This document shows positions 35,647 through 46,233 of a stretch of 64,000 nucleotides of DNA, one piece after another. The first letter of the stretch is position 1, and the number at the start of each line of letters is the position of its first letter. The stretch is from Microbacterium aurum (lineage in GTDB: Bacteria; Actinomycetota; Actinomycetes; Actinomycetales; Microbacteriaceae): NCBI RefSeq assembly GCF_016907815.1, contig NZ_JAFBCQ010000001.1, forward strand, positions 2,542,001 to 2,606,000. The letters run 5' to 3'. The notes beneath the pieces are model-generated. The model had not been told where the DNA came from, did no database searches, and was given only the letters and a program-made list of their open reading frames with translations. The position numbers were made by a program, and so were the translations under genes.

Positions 35647-36432
35647 TCACCCGGTGGCGCGCGCAGCGAACCGGCCGTCCTCGGCGGTGAGCGCGATCGG
35701 CATGCCGAAGGTCGCCGACAGATTCTCGGCGGTGAGCGTCTGCGCGATCGGTCCCGCCGCGACCACGGCGCCCTCGCGCAGCAGCAGCACGTGGGTGAAC
35801 CCGACCGGGATCTCCTCGACGTGGTGGGTGACCATGATCATCGCGGGCGTCGTCGGCGCCTGCGCGTACCCGCCGAGCAACGCCAGCAGCTCCTCACGCG
35901 CCCCCAGGTCGAGGCTCGCCGTGGGCTCGTCGAGCAGCAGCAACTCGGGGTCGGTCATGACGGCGCGCGCGATCTGCACGCGTTTCTGCTCGCCGTCGGA
36001 CAGCGTGCCGAACGTGCGCTCGGCGAGGTGCTCCAGCTTCCACTCCCCCAGCACGCGGCGCGCGCGCTTCTCGTCGATCGCCTCGTAGGACTCGTTCCAC
36101 CGGCCGAGCACGGCGAACGCCGCGGTCAGCACGACGTCGAGCACGGTCTCCTCCGGCGGGATGCGGCGGGCCATCGCCGACGACGCGAAGCCGATACGGG
36201 GGCGCAGCTCGAACACGTCGGTGCGACCGAGACGCTCGTCGAGGATCGTGACGACGCCGGAGGTGGGATGCAGGAGCGTCGCCGCCAGCTGCAGGATCGT
36301 CGTCTTGCCCGCGCCGTTGGGCCCGAGGATCACCCAGCGCTGATCGTCGGCGACGCTCCAGTCGATGTGGTCGACGATGTTGCGGGCGTTACGGCGGACG
36401 ACGACGTCGGCGAATTCGAGGACCTGCGGCAT
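35647..36432 (-). CDS. ABC transporter ATP-binding protein without adjacent permease
   Basis: A 261-residue ATPase: Walker A LGPNGAGKTTILQL (about 37), signature GTLSDGEQKRVQIARA (LSDGE in place of LSGGQ), Walker B LLLLDEPTASLD and switch His in MVTHHVEEIP. It resembles YlmA/ModF-type ATPases. No membrane partner is encoded next to it; the neighbours are rpmE2 and glgA. Function is unassigned. Confidence 0.87.
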   Translation of the reverse strand: MPQVLEFADVVVRRNARNIVDHIDWSVADDQRWVILGPNGAGKTTILQLAATLLHPTSGVVTILDERLGRTDVFELRPRIGFASSAMARRIPPEETVLDVVLTAAFAVLGRWNESYEAIDEKRARRVLGEWKLEHLAERTFGTLSDGEQKRVQIARAVMTDPELLLLDEPTASLDLGAREELLALLGGYAQAPTTPAMIMVTHHVEEIPVGFTHVLLLREGAVVAAGPIAQTLTAENLSATFGMPIALTAEDGRFAARATG

Positions 36433-36441
36433 GCCTCCAGC

Positions 36442-37635
36442 CTATCGGCCGGTCGTGGCCACCTCGCGGTAGAGCGCGGCCGTGGCGTCGGCGATCGCCT
36501 GCCAGCTGAACTCCGTCGCCGCGCGCTGCCGCCCCGCCTCGCCGTACGCCCGTGCGCGCTCCGGATCGGACACCACCTCGGTGAGCGCTGCGGCGAGGTC
36601 CGCCACGAAGCGCTCCGGATCGATGGGCGTGCCGGTGCCGTCCTGCACCTGCTCGATCGGCACCAATCGACCCGTCACGCCGTCGACGACCACCTCGGGG
36701 ATGCCGCCGGTCGCCGTACCGACGACGGCAGCGCCGCACGCCATCGCCTCGAGATTCACGATGCCGAGCGGCTCGTAGACGCTCGGGCAGACGAACGTGG
36801 TGGCGGAGGTGAGGATCGCGCACAGCTGGTCGCGCTGCAGGAACTCGTCGATCCAGACGACCCCGTCGCGGCGGGTCTGCAGGTCTCGGACGAGCCCTTC
36901 GACCTCGGCCATGATCTGCGGGGTGTCCGGGGCGCCCGCGCACAGCACGACCTGGACCTCCGGCGGCAGCTGCGCCGCCGCCCGCAAGAAGTACGGCAGC
37001 CCCTTCTGCCGGGTGATGCGTCCGACGAAGACGACCGACGGCTTGTCGGGGTCGATGCCGTAGCGCTCGAGCAGCGCGTGATCGGTGCGCGGCCGCCACG
37101 ACTCGACGTCGATGCCGTTGTAGATGACGCGCACCTTGTCGGGGTCGAGCGCCGGGTAGCTGCGCAGGATGTCGCGGCGCATGCCCTCGCTGACGGCGAC
37201 GACGGCGGCAGCCCCCTCATAGGCCGTCCGCTCGATGTAGCTCGAGACGGCGTAGCCGCCGCCGAGCTGCTCCGCCTTCCAGGGCCGCAGCGGTTCCAGT
37301 GAGTGCGCCGTGACCACGTGCGGGATGCCGTGCAGCAACGAGGCGAGGTGTCCCGCGAAGTTGGCGTACCAGGTGTGGGAGTGGACGACGTCGGCGCCCG
37401 CGACATCCCCGACGATCTCGAGATCGGTGCCGAGGGTCTGCACGGCGGGGTTCGCGCTCGCGAGCTCGGCCGGGACGCCGTACGACGACGTGCCGGCCTC
37501 GTCGCGGTCCGCGCCGAACGCGCGCACGCGCACGTCGATGCTCCGTCGGAGCGCCGCGACGAGCTCCGTCACGTGGACCCCCGCCCCCCCGTAGATCTCC
37601 GGCGGGTACTCCTTGGTGACGATGTCGACGCGCAT
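36442..37635 (-). CDS. glgA: GT4 glycogen synthase / maltose-1-phosphate synthase (actinobacterial GlgA/GlgM)
   Basis: A 397-residue GT-B glycosyltransferase: KEYPPEIYGGAGVHVTELV at the N-terminus, HSHTWYANFAGHLA, YNGIDVESW, VGRITRQKGL, and the nucleotide-sugar Glu in CPSVYEPLGIVNLEAMACG. This GT4 type differs from the GT5 GlgA of enterobacteria. The mycobacterial relative makes alpha-maltose-1-phosphate from ADP-glucose for alpha-glucan synthesis. It is divergent from glgC with a 47-base spacer, so donor and user genes are regulated together. Confidence 0.92.
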   Translation of the reverse strand: MRVDIVTKEYPPEIYGGAGVHVTELVAALRRSIDVRVRAFGADRDEAGTSSYGVPAELASANPAVQTLGTDLEIVGDVAGADVVHSHTWYANFAGHLASLLHGIPHVVTAHSLEPLRPWKAEQLGGGYAVSSYIERTAYEGAAAVVAVSEGMRRDILRSYPALDPDKVRVIYNGIDVESWRPRTDHALLERYGIDPDKPSVVFVGRITRQKGLPYFLRAAAQLPPEVQVVLCAGAPDTPQIMAEVEGLVRDLQTRRDGVVWIDEFLQRDQLCAILTSATTFVCPSVYEPLGIVNLEAMACGAAVVGTATGGIPEVVVDGVTGRLVPIEQVQDGTGTPIDPERFVADLAAALTEVVSDPERARAYGEAGRQRAATEFSWQAIADATAALYREVATTGR

Positions 37636-37682
37636 GTCTCGAACGCTAGTACAAGCGCGCGCGGGGGGCCTAGGGTGGTGCC

Positions 37683-38927
37683 ATGCCTGCAGCGCCGAAG
37701 GTCTTCGGAATCATCCTCGCCGGAGGCGAGGGTAAGCGACTCATGCCCCTGACGGAGGATCGCGCCAAACCCGCCGTGCCGTTCGGCGGCCAGTACCGCC
37801 TGATCGATTTCGCGATCTCGAACCTCATCAACTCCGGCCTGCGGCAGATCGTCGTGCTGACCCAGTACAAGTCGCACAGCCTCGACCGTCACATCTCGCA
37901 GACGTGGCGCATGTCGGCGCTGCTCAACTCCTACGTCGCCTCCGTGCCCGCCCAGCAGCGTCTCGGCAAGCGCTGGTTCTCCGGCTCGGCCGACGCGATC
38001 CTGCAGTCGCTGAACCTCATCTACGACGAGAAGCCCGACATCGTCGTCGTGATCGGCGCCGACCACGTGTACCGGATGGACTTCGAGCAGATGCTCGACG
38101 CCCACATCGCCTCGGGCGCGAAGGCGACCGTCGCCGGCATCCGTCAGCCGATCTCGCTGGCGAACCAGTTCGGCGTCATCGACCTGGATCCGACCGACAA
38201 CGTCACGATCCGCGACTTCCTGGAAAAGCCCCAGAACCCCACCGGGCTCTCCGATGCGCCGCACGAGGTGCTCGCGTCGATGGGCAACTACATCTTCGAC
38301 GCCGACGCCCTCATCGCCGCCGTCGAGACCGACGGCGAGCTGCCGGGCTCGAACCACGACATGGGCGGCGACATCGTGCCGTACTTCGTGAACCGCGGCG
38401 AAGCGGCCGTCTATGACTTCAAGCGCAACGACGTGCCCGGCTCCACCGACCGCGACCGCGACTACTGGCGCGACGTGGGGACGATCGACTCGTTCTTCGA
38501 CGCCCACATGGATCTCATCTCGACGCTGCCGATCTTCAACCTGTACAGCATGGACTGGCCGATCCACTCGCAGGCGATCAACTCGCCGCCGGCGAAGTTC
38601 GTCCGCGACGGGGTGGGACGCATGGGCAACGCGATCGACTCGATCGTCTCGCTGGGCTCGGTGCTGTCGGGGACGCACCTCGAGCGCTCGGTCGTCGGGC
38701 CGTGGACGCTGTCGGCGGGCGGTTCGACGATCACCGATTCGGTGCTCTTCGACCATGTCGACGTCGGCGCGGGAGCGCGGGTGCACCGCGCCATCCTCGA
38801 CAAGAACGTCGTACTCGAGCCGGGCGCCACCGTCGGCGTCGACCGGGCGCTGGACCTCGCGCGCGGCTTCACCGTCACCGACAGCGGGATCACCGTCGTC
38901 GGCAAGAACGCCCGCATCGCGCGCTGA
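37683..38927 (+). CDS. glgC: Glucose-1-phosphate adenylyltransferase
   Basis: A 414-residue ADP-glucose pyrophosphorylase. The catalytic N-terminus reads [25 protein letters not shown], then [23 protein letters not shown] and the substrate-binding [13 protein letters not shown]-terminal left-handed beta-helix follows ([20 protein letters not shown]). It makes ADP-glucose, the committed step of glycogen synthesis. ATG at 37683. Length matches the family. Confidence 0.96.
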   Translation: MPAAPKVFGIILAGGEGKRLMPLTEDRAKPAVPFGGQYRLIDFAISNLINSGLRQIVVLTQYKSHSLDRHISQTWRMSALLNSYVASVPAQQRLGKRWFSGSADAILQSLNLIYDEKPDIVVVIGADHVYRMDFEQMLDAHIASGAKATVAGIRQPISLANQFGVIDLDPTDNVTIRDFLEKPQNPTGLSDAPHEVLASMGNYIFDADALIAAVETDGELPGSNHDMGGDIVPYFVNRGEAAVYDFKRNDVPGSTDRDRDYWRDVGTIDSFFDAHMDLISTLPIFNLYSMDWPIHSQAINSPPAKFVRDGVGRMGNAIDSIVSLGSVLSGTHLERSVVGPWTLSAGGSTITDSVLFDHVDVGAGARVHRAILDKNVVLEPGATVGVDRALDLARGFTVTDSGITVVGKNARIAR

Positions 38928-38958
38928 GGAGGCCCCGCGCGCCCACTAGGTTGGACGG

Positions 38959-39594
38959 GTGCCTGACGCTCGCTTCCTCGTCGTCTTCGACGCCGACTCC
39001 ACCCTGCTGCGCAACGAGGTCATCGAGCTGATCGCCGACGAGGCGGGCCGTGGCCCCGAGGTCGCGGCGGCCACCGAGGCCGCCATGCGCGGCGAGGTGG
39101 ACTTCGCGACGAGCCTGCGCTCGCGCGTGCGCGCGCTGGAGGGGGTGCCCGTCGCGGCGTTTGAGCGGGTGCGCGCCCGCGTCGAGCCGACGCCCGGGGC
39201 CGCAGAGCTGATCGACGCGATCCACGACCGCGGCGGCGTCGCCACCGTCGTGTCGGGTGGCTTCCACGAGGTGCTCGACGTCGTCGCCCCGCCGCTCGGC
39301 GTGGACATCTGGCGGGCGAACCGGCTCGCGGTGGCATCGGAGGCGCTGTCGGGCGAGGTGGGGGGCGACATCGTGGATGCCGCGGGCAAAGCCGCCGCGC
39401 TCCTGGAGTGGGCCGAGGCGTACGGCGTGCCGCTGCGGCGGACGATCGCGATCGGCGACGGCGCGAACGACCTGCAGATGATGGCCGTCGCCGGCCTCGG
39501 GCTCGCTTTCAACGCGAAGCCCGCGGTGCGCGCTCAGGCCGACCTGGTGGTGGGGCGCGTGGACCTCCGCGAGGTCATCCCGCTCCTCCCCTGA
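38959..39594 (+). CDS. serB: Phosphoserine phosphatase-like HAD hydrolase
   Basis: A 211-residue HAD phosphatase with FDADSTLLRNEVIELIADEAG (motif I, DxDST as in SerB), SGGFHEVLDVVA (motif II), and IAIGDGANDLQMMAVAGLGLAFNAKP (motif III/IV). SerB makes serine from phosphoserine. The N-terminal ACT domains of longer SerB proteins are absent. The GTG start follows a weak ribosome site 31 bases after glgC. Confidence 0.9.
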   Translation: MPDARFLVVFDADSTLLRNEVIELIADEAGRGPEVAAATEAAMRGEVDFATSLRSRVRALEGVPVAAFERVRARVEPTPGAAELIDAIHDRGGVATVVSGGFHEVLDVVAPPLGVDIWRANRLAVASEALSGEVGGDIVDAAGKAAALLEWAEAYGVPLRRTIAIGDGANDLQMMAVAGLGLAFNAKPAVRAQADLVVGRVDLREVIPLLP

Positions 39595-39673
39595 GCGCCG
39601 GTTCTCCGCGCGTCGGCGGCTCCGCTCGGCACCCGGGTTCCGCGTGTCGGCGGTGGGTCGTACCCTCGGCGTC

Positions 39674-40387
39674 ATGGACACCACGACCGACGTTCTCCTC
39701 ATTCCCGGCTTCTGGCTCGACGCGGCGTCGTGGGACGACGTCGTGCCGACCCTCCGCGCGGCGGGGCTCGCACCCCGCGCCCTCACCATGCCCGGCGTGG
39801 GCGCCGGGGCCGCGGCGGCCGCCGAGATCGGTCTCGCCGACTGGATCGCCGCCGTGGTGGCCGAGATCGACCGCGCGCCGGGACCGGTGGTCGTCGTCGG
39901 GCATTCCGGCGGCGGCAACGTGGCGTGGGGCGCCGTCGACGCGCGACCCGATCGGGTGTCCCGGGTGGTCTTCGTCGACACCGTGCCTCCCCCGCCCGGG
40001 GCGAACGTCGGCGAGTTCGAGACGGACCAGCCGATCATCCCCTTCCCCGGGTGGGGCTTCTTCGACGACGAGGACGTCGCCGACCTCGACCCGCAGACGC
40101 GGGAGCGAACGGCGCCGCGCGCACTCAGCATCCCGACCCGCGTGACGACCGATGCGATCGCGCTGACCGACGATCGTCGCTACGCCGTGCCCGTCACCGT
40201 GCTCTCCGGCCAGCGCGACGATGCGGAGTTCCGCCGCTTCCTCGCGCAGTGGGGGCCCTTCGCCGACGAGTTCACCGCGATCGCCGACACCGAGGTGGTG
40301 CGCCTGGGCACGGGCCACTGGCCCCAGTTCTCGCAGCCGGAGCGGCTGGGCGAGGCCCTCGTCGCGGCGATCCAGCGCGCCGGCTGA
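39674..40387 (+). CDS. Alpha/beta hydrolase (esterase-like)
   Basis: A 237-residue compact hydrolase: LIPGFWLDAASWDDVVPTL at the oxyanion strand, nucleophile elbow VGHSGGGNVAWG (Ser about 78), acid region VLSGQRDDAEF, and His in GTGHWPQFSQPE. The full triad is present. Members act as small esterases or lactonases; the substrate is unknown. The upstream ATG at 39644 lacks a ribosome site, so 39674 is preferred. Confidence 0.87.
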   Translation: MDTTTDVLLIPGFWLDAASWDDVVPTLRAAGLAPRALTMPGVGAGAAAAAEIGLADWIAAVVAEIDRAPGPVVVVGHSGGGNVAWGAVDARPDRVSRVVFVDTVPPPPGANVGEFETDQPIIPFPGWGFFDDEDVADLDPQTRERTAPRALSIPTRVTTDAIALTDDRRYAVPVTVLSGQRDDAEFRRFLAQWGPFADEFTAIADTEVVRLGTGHWPQFSQPERLGEALVAAIQRAG

Positions 40388-40392
40388 ACCCG

Positions 40393-40408
40393 CGCCCGAC
40401 CTCGGGCG
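40393..40408. terminator. Hairpin between convergent genes
   Basis: CGCCCG-ACCT-CGGGCG forms a 6-bp GC stem just past the esterase gene stop and before the stop of the fabG-like gene. A possible weak terminator without a T-tract. Confidence 0.3.
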
Positions 40409-40423
40409 GTGACTCCGGCCGGG

Positions 40424-41134
40424 TCAGTGCCCCATGCCGAGGCCGCCGTCGACCGGGATGACGGCACCGGAGATGTAGGCGGCGTCGTCCGACGCCAGCC
40501 ACGCCACGACCCCGGCGACCTCGTCGGCCGTCGCGAAGCGGCCGGCGGGGATGTTCCGCTTGTATTCCGCCTGGGTCTCCTCGGGCAGCTCCGCGGTCAT
40601 GTCGGTCTCGATGAAGCCGGGGGCGACGACGTTCGCGGTGATGCCGCGTCCGCCGAGCTCACGGGTGAGCGAGCGGGCGAAGCCGACGAGCGCCGCCTTC
40701 GACGACGAGTAGTTGATCTGGCCGGCCGAGCCGTACAGGCCGACGACGCTGGAGATGAGGATCACGCGCCCCCACTTGGCCCGCAGCATCCCCTTCGACG
40801 CCCGCTTGACGACGCGGAAGGTGCCGCCGAGGTTCGTCGCGACAACGGAGTCGAAATCGTCCTCCGTCATGCGCAGCAGCAGGGTGTCCTTCGTGATGCC
40901 GGCGTTGGCGACGACGACCTCCACCGGGCCGAGCTCGCGCTCGACCTCGCTGAAGGCGGCGTCCAGGGACGCCGCGTCGGTGACATCCGCACGGACGGTG
41001 AGCGTCCCGGCGGGCCCCTCTCCGGAACGCGCGGTGACGGCGGTGCGATAGCCCGCGGCGACGAAGCGCTCCGCGATGGCGCGGCCGATGCCGCGGTTTC
41101 CGCCGGTGACGAGGACGACGCGATCGGTGGTCAT
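40424..41134 (-). CDS. fabG: 3-oxoacyl-ACP reductase (FabG-like SDR)
   Basis: A 236-residue SDR with TGGNRGIGRAIA, NAGITKDTLLLRM (NNAG-type motif), the catalytic Ser in ISSVVGLYG, YSSSKAALVGFA (YxxxK), and C-terminal SGAVIPVDGGLGMGH. The pattern TKDTLLLRM-DDF and PVDGGLGMGH is characteristic of FabG, which reduces 3-oxoacyl-ACP with NADPH in fatty-acid elongation. No other fab genes are nearby, so it may be the FabG partner of a dispersed FAS II system or a paralogue. Confidence 0.9.
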   Translation of the reverse strand: MTTDRVVLVTGGNRGIGRAIAERFVAAGYRTAVTARSGEGPAGTLTVRADVTDAASLDAAFSEVERELGPVEVVVANAGITKDTLLLRMTEDDFDSVVATNLGGTFRVVKRASKGMLRAKWGRVILISSVVGLYGSAGQINYSSSKAALVGFARSLTRELGGRGITANVVAPGFIETDMTAELPEETQAEYKRNIPAGRFATADEVAGVVAWLASDDAAYISGAVIPVDGGLGMGH

Positions 41135-41254
41135 GGTGCTCCTGGATGGGCGGACGTGGGTCGGCCCCAGCCTATCCCGGGGCTCCGGATGCGTCGGGCT
41201 TCGTCAGGAACCCGGACGCCCCGATAGGCTGGCGGCGCGAGACAGGAGCCGACG

Positions 41255-41818
41255 ATGACCGACCCCCACATCCCCGCCGCACCGGACGCCGTCCCCGGCG
41301 GATCGGATGCCGCCGCCACGCCGCCGCTGACGCCCCCGACCCCCGGGGCGGCACCCTCGGCGCCGGCCGTGCCGCCCGCTCCCCCGTACGCCGCGCCGGC
41401 CTACCAGCCGCCGACGTACCAGGCTCCCGCCTACCCGCCGCCCGCCTACCCCGGCGCCGCGCCGCAGCCGGGATACGCCCCTCCGGCCGGCTACGCGGCC
41501 CCGCCGGCGCCCGGCTACGGTGCGCCGTACGGCTACGCCCCGGCACGCAAGACGAACACGCTCGCCATCGTGTCGATGATCGCGGCGATCCTCGGCTTCA
41601 TCTGGGTGCTGCCCTTCGTCGGGTCGCTCGCCGGCGCGATCATGGGTCACCTCTCGCTCGGGCAGATCAAGCGCACCGGCGAAGGCGGTCGCGGCATGGC
41701 GCTGACCGGCGTCATCCTGGGCTGGATCGGCGTCGCCATCGCCGTGCTCATCGGCGTCTTCTTCATGATCGCGATCTTCTACGGAGCCGCGAACGGCGCC
41801 CGCTACGGCAGCGCCTGA
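41255..41818 (+). CDS. DUF4190-type membrane protein with Pro/Tyr-rich N-terminus
   Basis: A 187-residue protein. The first 100 residues are low complexity, with repeated PAYQPP/PAYPP-type units rich in Pro, Ala and Tyr. Two membrane helices follow (about 108-130 and 150-175) around GHLSLGQIKRTGEGGRGMALTG, the DUF4190 signature. Such proteins are common and uncharacterised in actinobacteria. Confidence 0.85.
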   Translation: MTDPHIPAAPDAVPGGSDAAATPPLTPPTPGAAPSAPAVPPAPPYAAPAYQPPTYQAPAYPPPAYPGAAPQPGYAPPAGYAAPPAPGYGAPYGYAPARKTNTLAIVSMIAAILGFIWVLPFVGSLAGAIMGHLSLGQIKRTGEGGRGMALTGVILGWIGVAIAVLIGVFFMIAIFYGAANGARYGSA

Positions 41819-41860
41819 CCGGGTCCGCCCCGCCGCCGCGCGGCGTAGGCTGAAAGCACC

Positions 41861-42223
41861 GTGAAGAACTCTGCTGCTCAGTCTGCGACGTCGTTGCCGC
41901 GCGCCCCGCGCGACGACGCACACACGCGCATGACGAAGTACTTCACGATGATGGCGATCCGCGTCGCCTGCTTCGTGCTCATGGTCGTCGTGACCCCCTA
42001 CGGCTGGTACACCTGGCTGTTCGCCGTCGGGGCGTGCTTCCTGCCGTACGTCGCGGTCGTCGTCGCCAATGTCGCCGCCGCCCCGGCGCAGCGCGCCGTA
42101 CCTCCCGAGCGCGCGATCGCACCGGCCGCCCCGCCGGGCACCGCCCCCGGACCCGCAGGAGTGATCCGCATCCACGAGACCGACGCCGCCCCGCCGCCCT
42201 CGCCACGGCAGGACGACCCGTGA
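41861..42223 (+). CDS. DUF3099-family membrane protein
   Basis: A 120-residue protein starting at GTG 41861. It has two adjacent membrane segments (about 27-48 and 50-68, MMAIRVACFVLMVVVTPYGW and FAVGACFLPYVAVVVANV) followed by a Pro-rich tail, typical of DUF3099 in actinobacteria. Its stop overlaps the GTG of the next small gene, forming an operon with the SURF1 gene. Confidence 0.82.
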   Translation: MKNSAAQSATSLPRAPRDDAHTRMTKYFTMMAIRVACFVLMVVVTPYGWYTWLFAVGACFLPYVAVVVANVAAAPAQRAVPPERAIAPAAPPGTAPGPAGVIRIHETDAAPPPSPRQDDP

Positions 42224-42423
42224 CGGCGCCCGTCTGCTCACGGGCAGGATGCCGGGACGCAGCCACCTGGCTGGTGCGCTGGCGGAACCCCCGCATCCAC
42301 TCCGCCGACCGACGCAAAGTGTGGTCGGCGTGCGACGCGCACGTCGGCTATCTCCGCGACTATCTGGCGGCGCGGGACTTCCCGGTCGAGGTCGTCGCCT
42401 ACGAGAGCGGAGTCGCGTCGTGA
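42220..42423 (+). CDS. Small conserved-looking Cys/His protein
   Basis: A 67-residue protein starting at GTG 42220. Residues include CSRAGC near the start, W-x-W-R pairs, and WSACDAHVGYLRDYL, giving three Cys and a His that could bind zinc. It overlaps the previous gene (GTGA) and the SURF1 gene (GTGA), so it is translationally coupled to both. I do not recognise a named family; adjacency suggests a link to oxidase assembly, which is inference. Confidence 0.75.
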   Translation: MTAPVCSRAGCRDAATWLVRWRNPRIHSADRRKVWSACDAHVGYLRDYLAARDFPVEVVAYESGVAS

Positions 42424-43337
42424 ACCGTCGCACCGCGCTGCGGTGGACCGGCTACGTCGCCGTGGCCATCGCGTTCGCCATCGCCTGCGCCTTCCTGTCG
42501 AACTGGCAGTTCACGCGCAACGCCGAGCGGGAACGTCAGCTGGGCCTCATCGCCGCCAACTACGACGCGGTGCCCGTCGCACTGCGCGAGCTGATCCCGG
42601 CCGGCGGCGGGTTCGATCCGGCCGACCAGTGGCACCCCGTCACCCTCGTCGGCGAGTACCTGACGGACGACACCCTCCTCGCGCGCAACCGCGCTCACGG
42701 CGGCACGAGCGCCTTCGAGGTGCTCGTGCCGTTCCGCACGGTCGACGGCGACGTGTTCCTCGTCGACCGCGGCTGGGTGCCGCCGGGCGACGATCAGCCC
42801 GAGCCCGATGCGATCCCCGCGGCGCCGACGGGGCAGGTCACCGTCGTCGCACGGCTGAAGCCGGGCGAGCCGCTGCCGAACTCCGGCCGTTCGGCGCCTG
42901 AGGGCCAGGTGCCGACCATCAATCTGCCGCTGATCGCCCAGGCGACCGGCCAGGACAGCATGGTCACGAGCGCCTACGGCCTCATGGTCTCGGAGGATCC
43001 CGCACCCAGGGCTGCGCCGAACCCGCTCGAGTCGCCGTCGGATGACCCCGGGCCGCACCTGTCGTATGCGATCCAGTGGATCCTCTTCGCCGTCATGGGG
43101 TTCGTGTTCATCTGGTACATGATCCGCACCGAGCTCCGGCATCGCCGCGAGGACGCGGAGGACGCGGCCGCCGCCGACGCCGCGGCTCCGGCGTCCCCCG
43201 GGATCGCGGTGGCGGATGCCGACGCCGCAGCGGTGCCGGCGGCATCCCCTCGCCCGCGGCGACGCCGCGAAGGCCGCAAGCGCGACCGCGACATGGTGGA
43301 CGAGGACGCGCTGCTCGACGAGCTCACGCCGCGCTGA
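42420..43337 (+). CDS. SURF1-family cytochrome oxidase assembly protein
   Basis: A 305-residue protein with one N-terminal membrane helix (about 8-28, ending SNWQFTRNAERE), a large exposed domain with VTLVGEYLTDDTLLARN, FEVLVPFRTVDGDVFLVDRGWVP, and a C-terminal helix HLSYAIQWILFAVMGFVFIW. These are the SURF1 hallmarks. SURF1 helps insert heme into cytochrome c oxidase. The tail is Ala-rich and charged. Heme A synthase is encoded later in the window. Confidence 0.93.
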   Translation: MNRRTALRWTGYVAVAIAFAIACAFLSNWQFTRNAERERQLGLIAANYDAVPVALRELIPAGGGFDPADQWHPVTLVGEYLTDDTLLARNRAHGGTSAFEVLVPFRTVDGDVFLVDRGWVPPGDDQPEPDAIPAAPTGQVTVVARLKPGEPLPNSGRSAPEGQVPTINLPLIAQATGQDSMVTSAYGLMVSEDPAPRAAPNPLESPSDDPGPHLSYAIQWILFAVMGFVFIWYMIRTELRHRREDAEDAAAADAAAPASPGIAVADADAAAVPAASPRPRRRREGRKRDRDMVDEDALLDELTPR

Positions 43338-43369
43338 GCGCTCGCGTCACGCCCGTTCGCCAGACCGCG

Positions 43370-44968
<1,599 letters not shown>

Positions 44969-45292
44969 AGCGGACGTCCGTTCTTCAGCGGGAGGGTTCA
45001 GGCGGCCGATCGGCCGACTTTCTAGTCTACCCGGGGCGGCGGAGGGTCAGCTCCGCCGTGACGCGCTCACGCCGGCCGCCTCCCGGGCACGGTCGACGTG
45101 CTCGGCGGACCATGAACTTCAGGCCGTAGGCGACGGGATAGAGCGCCTCGGAAACTACCGCTGTGCGACTCTCTACAAACACGTGCCCCTCGCACGATGG
45201 ACGGCGTCCAAGAACCCGGGCGCCCCACGCCCTAGGCTGAGTCGCGACACCCCGGCATCCCGTGCCGACCCACGACTTCCCAAGGAGCGCGC
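44969..45292. other. Intergenic region before bioY, no gene recognised
   Basis: This 324-base stretch between the divergent ABC-F and bioY genes has no convincing ORF. A fragment near 45145-45200 translates to RCATLYKHVP, which resembles a TetR recognition helix, but the surroundings do not support a gene. CAAGGAGCGCGC just before 45293 is the bioY ribosome site. No BirA or BioQ palindrome was recognised. Confidence 0.6.
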
Positions 45293-45925
45293 ATGTCTCT
45301 CGCCGTCCCCGTCCGCCGCCCCGTGCTGGCCGACCTCATCGCCCGCCCGTCCGGTCGCGCGCGCGCCGTCGCCCTCGATGCGGCGCTCGTCGTCGCCGGT
45401 GCCGCGGTCGTCGCACTGCTCGCTCAGGTCGAGGTGCCGCTGTGGCCGGTCCCCATCACGGGTCAGACGCTCGCCGTCGTCGTGGTCGGCGCCGCCCTCG
45501 GCGCACGCCGGGGCGCTGCATCCCTCGTGACCTACCTGCTCGCGGGCCTTGCCGGTCTTCCCGTCTTCGCCGGGTTCACCGGCACGGTCGCCGCGCTGGC
45601 GAAGCCGAGCTTCGGGTTCGTCATCGGCTTCGTGTTCGCCGCCTTCGTCGCCGGCTGGTTCGCCGAGCGCGCCTGGGACCGTCGGCCGTTGCTCGCCTTC
45701 GCCGGATTCGTCGCCGCCAGCGCGATCCCGTTCGTCTTCGGCATCCCGTACATGGCGTTCATCCTGAACGTCGTCGGCGGCGGCTCGTTCGGTGTCGGCG
45801 AGATCCTGCAGTTCGGCCTCTGGCCGTTCATCGTCGGCGGGCTCGTCAAGGCTGCCCTCGCGGCGCTCCTGATCCCGGCCGCGTGGGCGGGCGTCCGCGC
45901 CGTCGATCGCCGCAACAACGGCTGA
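45293..45925 (+). CDS. bioY: Biotin transporter BioY (S component)
   Basis: A 210-residue membrane protein with six helices and the BioY pattern: VPLWPVPITGQTLAVVVVGAALG near residue 45 and LPVFAGFTG near 85. The KPSFGFVIGFVFAAFVAGW segment is also typical. BioY binds biotin and either pairs with an ECF module or works alone. No bioM/bioN follows it. ATG at 45293 with AAGGAG upstream. Confidence 0.94.
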   Translation: MSLAVPVRRPVLADLIARPSGRARAVALDAALVVAGAAVVALLAQVEVPLWPVPITGQTLAVVVVGAALGARRGAASLVTYLLAGLAGLPVFAGFTGTVAALAKPSFGFVIGFVFAAFVAGWFAERAWDRRPLLAFAGFVAASAIPFVFGIPYMAFILNVVGGGSFGVGEILQFGLWPFIVGGLVKAALAALLIPAAWAGVRAVDRRNNG

Positions 45926-45946
45926 TCCCCGCCCGGATCCTCGACA

Positions 45947-45980
45947 GGCCCCGCCCGCGCCGCTCTGCGCCGGCGGGGCC
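45947..45980 (+). terminator. Terminator of bioY
   Basis: GGCCCCGCC and GGCGGGGCC pair as a 9-bp perfect stem with a 16-base loop, followed by TTT. It lies 22 bases past the bioY stop and before the siderophore operon promoter region. Confidence 0.6.
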
Positions 45981-46045
45981 TTTCGCATGCCGCGGCATCC
46001 TTCAGGCGGACTGCAGCGAACTGGCGCATCCCGCCATCGACGATC

Positions 46046-46064
46046 TAAAGTTAGCCTGCCCTTA
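46046..46064. promoter_or_regulatory. Candidate DtxR/IdeR iron box
   Basis: TAAAGTTAGCCTGCCCTTA, read on the other strand, matches 14 of 19 positions of the DtxR/IdeR consensus TTAGGTTAGGCTAACCTAA. It lies 36 bases before the start of the siderophore-binding lipoprotein, where an iron-dependent repressor would act. The match count was made by eye. Confidence 0.65.
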
Positions 46065-46099
46065 CTCAGGCTCTCCCCACAGCATCGAAGGGATTCCCC

Positions 46100-46233
46100 T
46101 TGTCTCGACTTCGCACCGCCGCCGCCCTCACCGCCGCGGCCGCTCTGCTCCTCACCGGCTGCGCCTCGGGCAGCTCGCCGCAGTCCACCGCCTCGGGTGA
46201 GGCCGGAGCCGCGTCCGACAGCTTCCCGGTCAC
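46100..46233 (+). pseudogene. Siderophore-binding lipoprotein, 5' fragment (signal peptide) cut by insertion
   Basis: Starting from TTG at 46100 (AAGGGATTCCCC upstream), the frame encodes a lipoprotein signal peptide: basic MSRLR, an Ala/Leu core, and lipobox LLTGC. A Ser/Gly/Ala linker then ends at SFPVT. After about 46233 the sequence no longer matches the family and a stop follows shortly. The rest of the protein resumes at about 51422, more than 5 kb away. Joining the halves restores the expected sequence (SFPVT-ITHALGETTIETKPERV). Confidence 0.88.

Noticed and set aside
45100..45240. Possible TetR-family relic upstream of bioY (RCATLYKHVP)
   Set aside because: Only about ten residues resemble a TetR recognition helix; the flanks do not, and no start or ribosome site is present.
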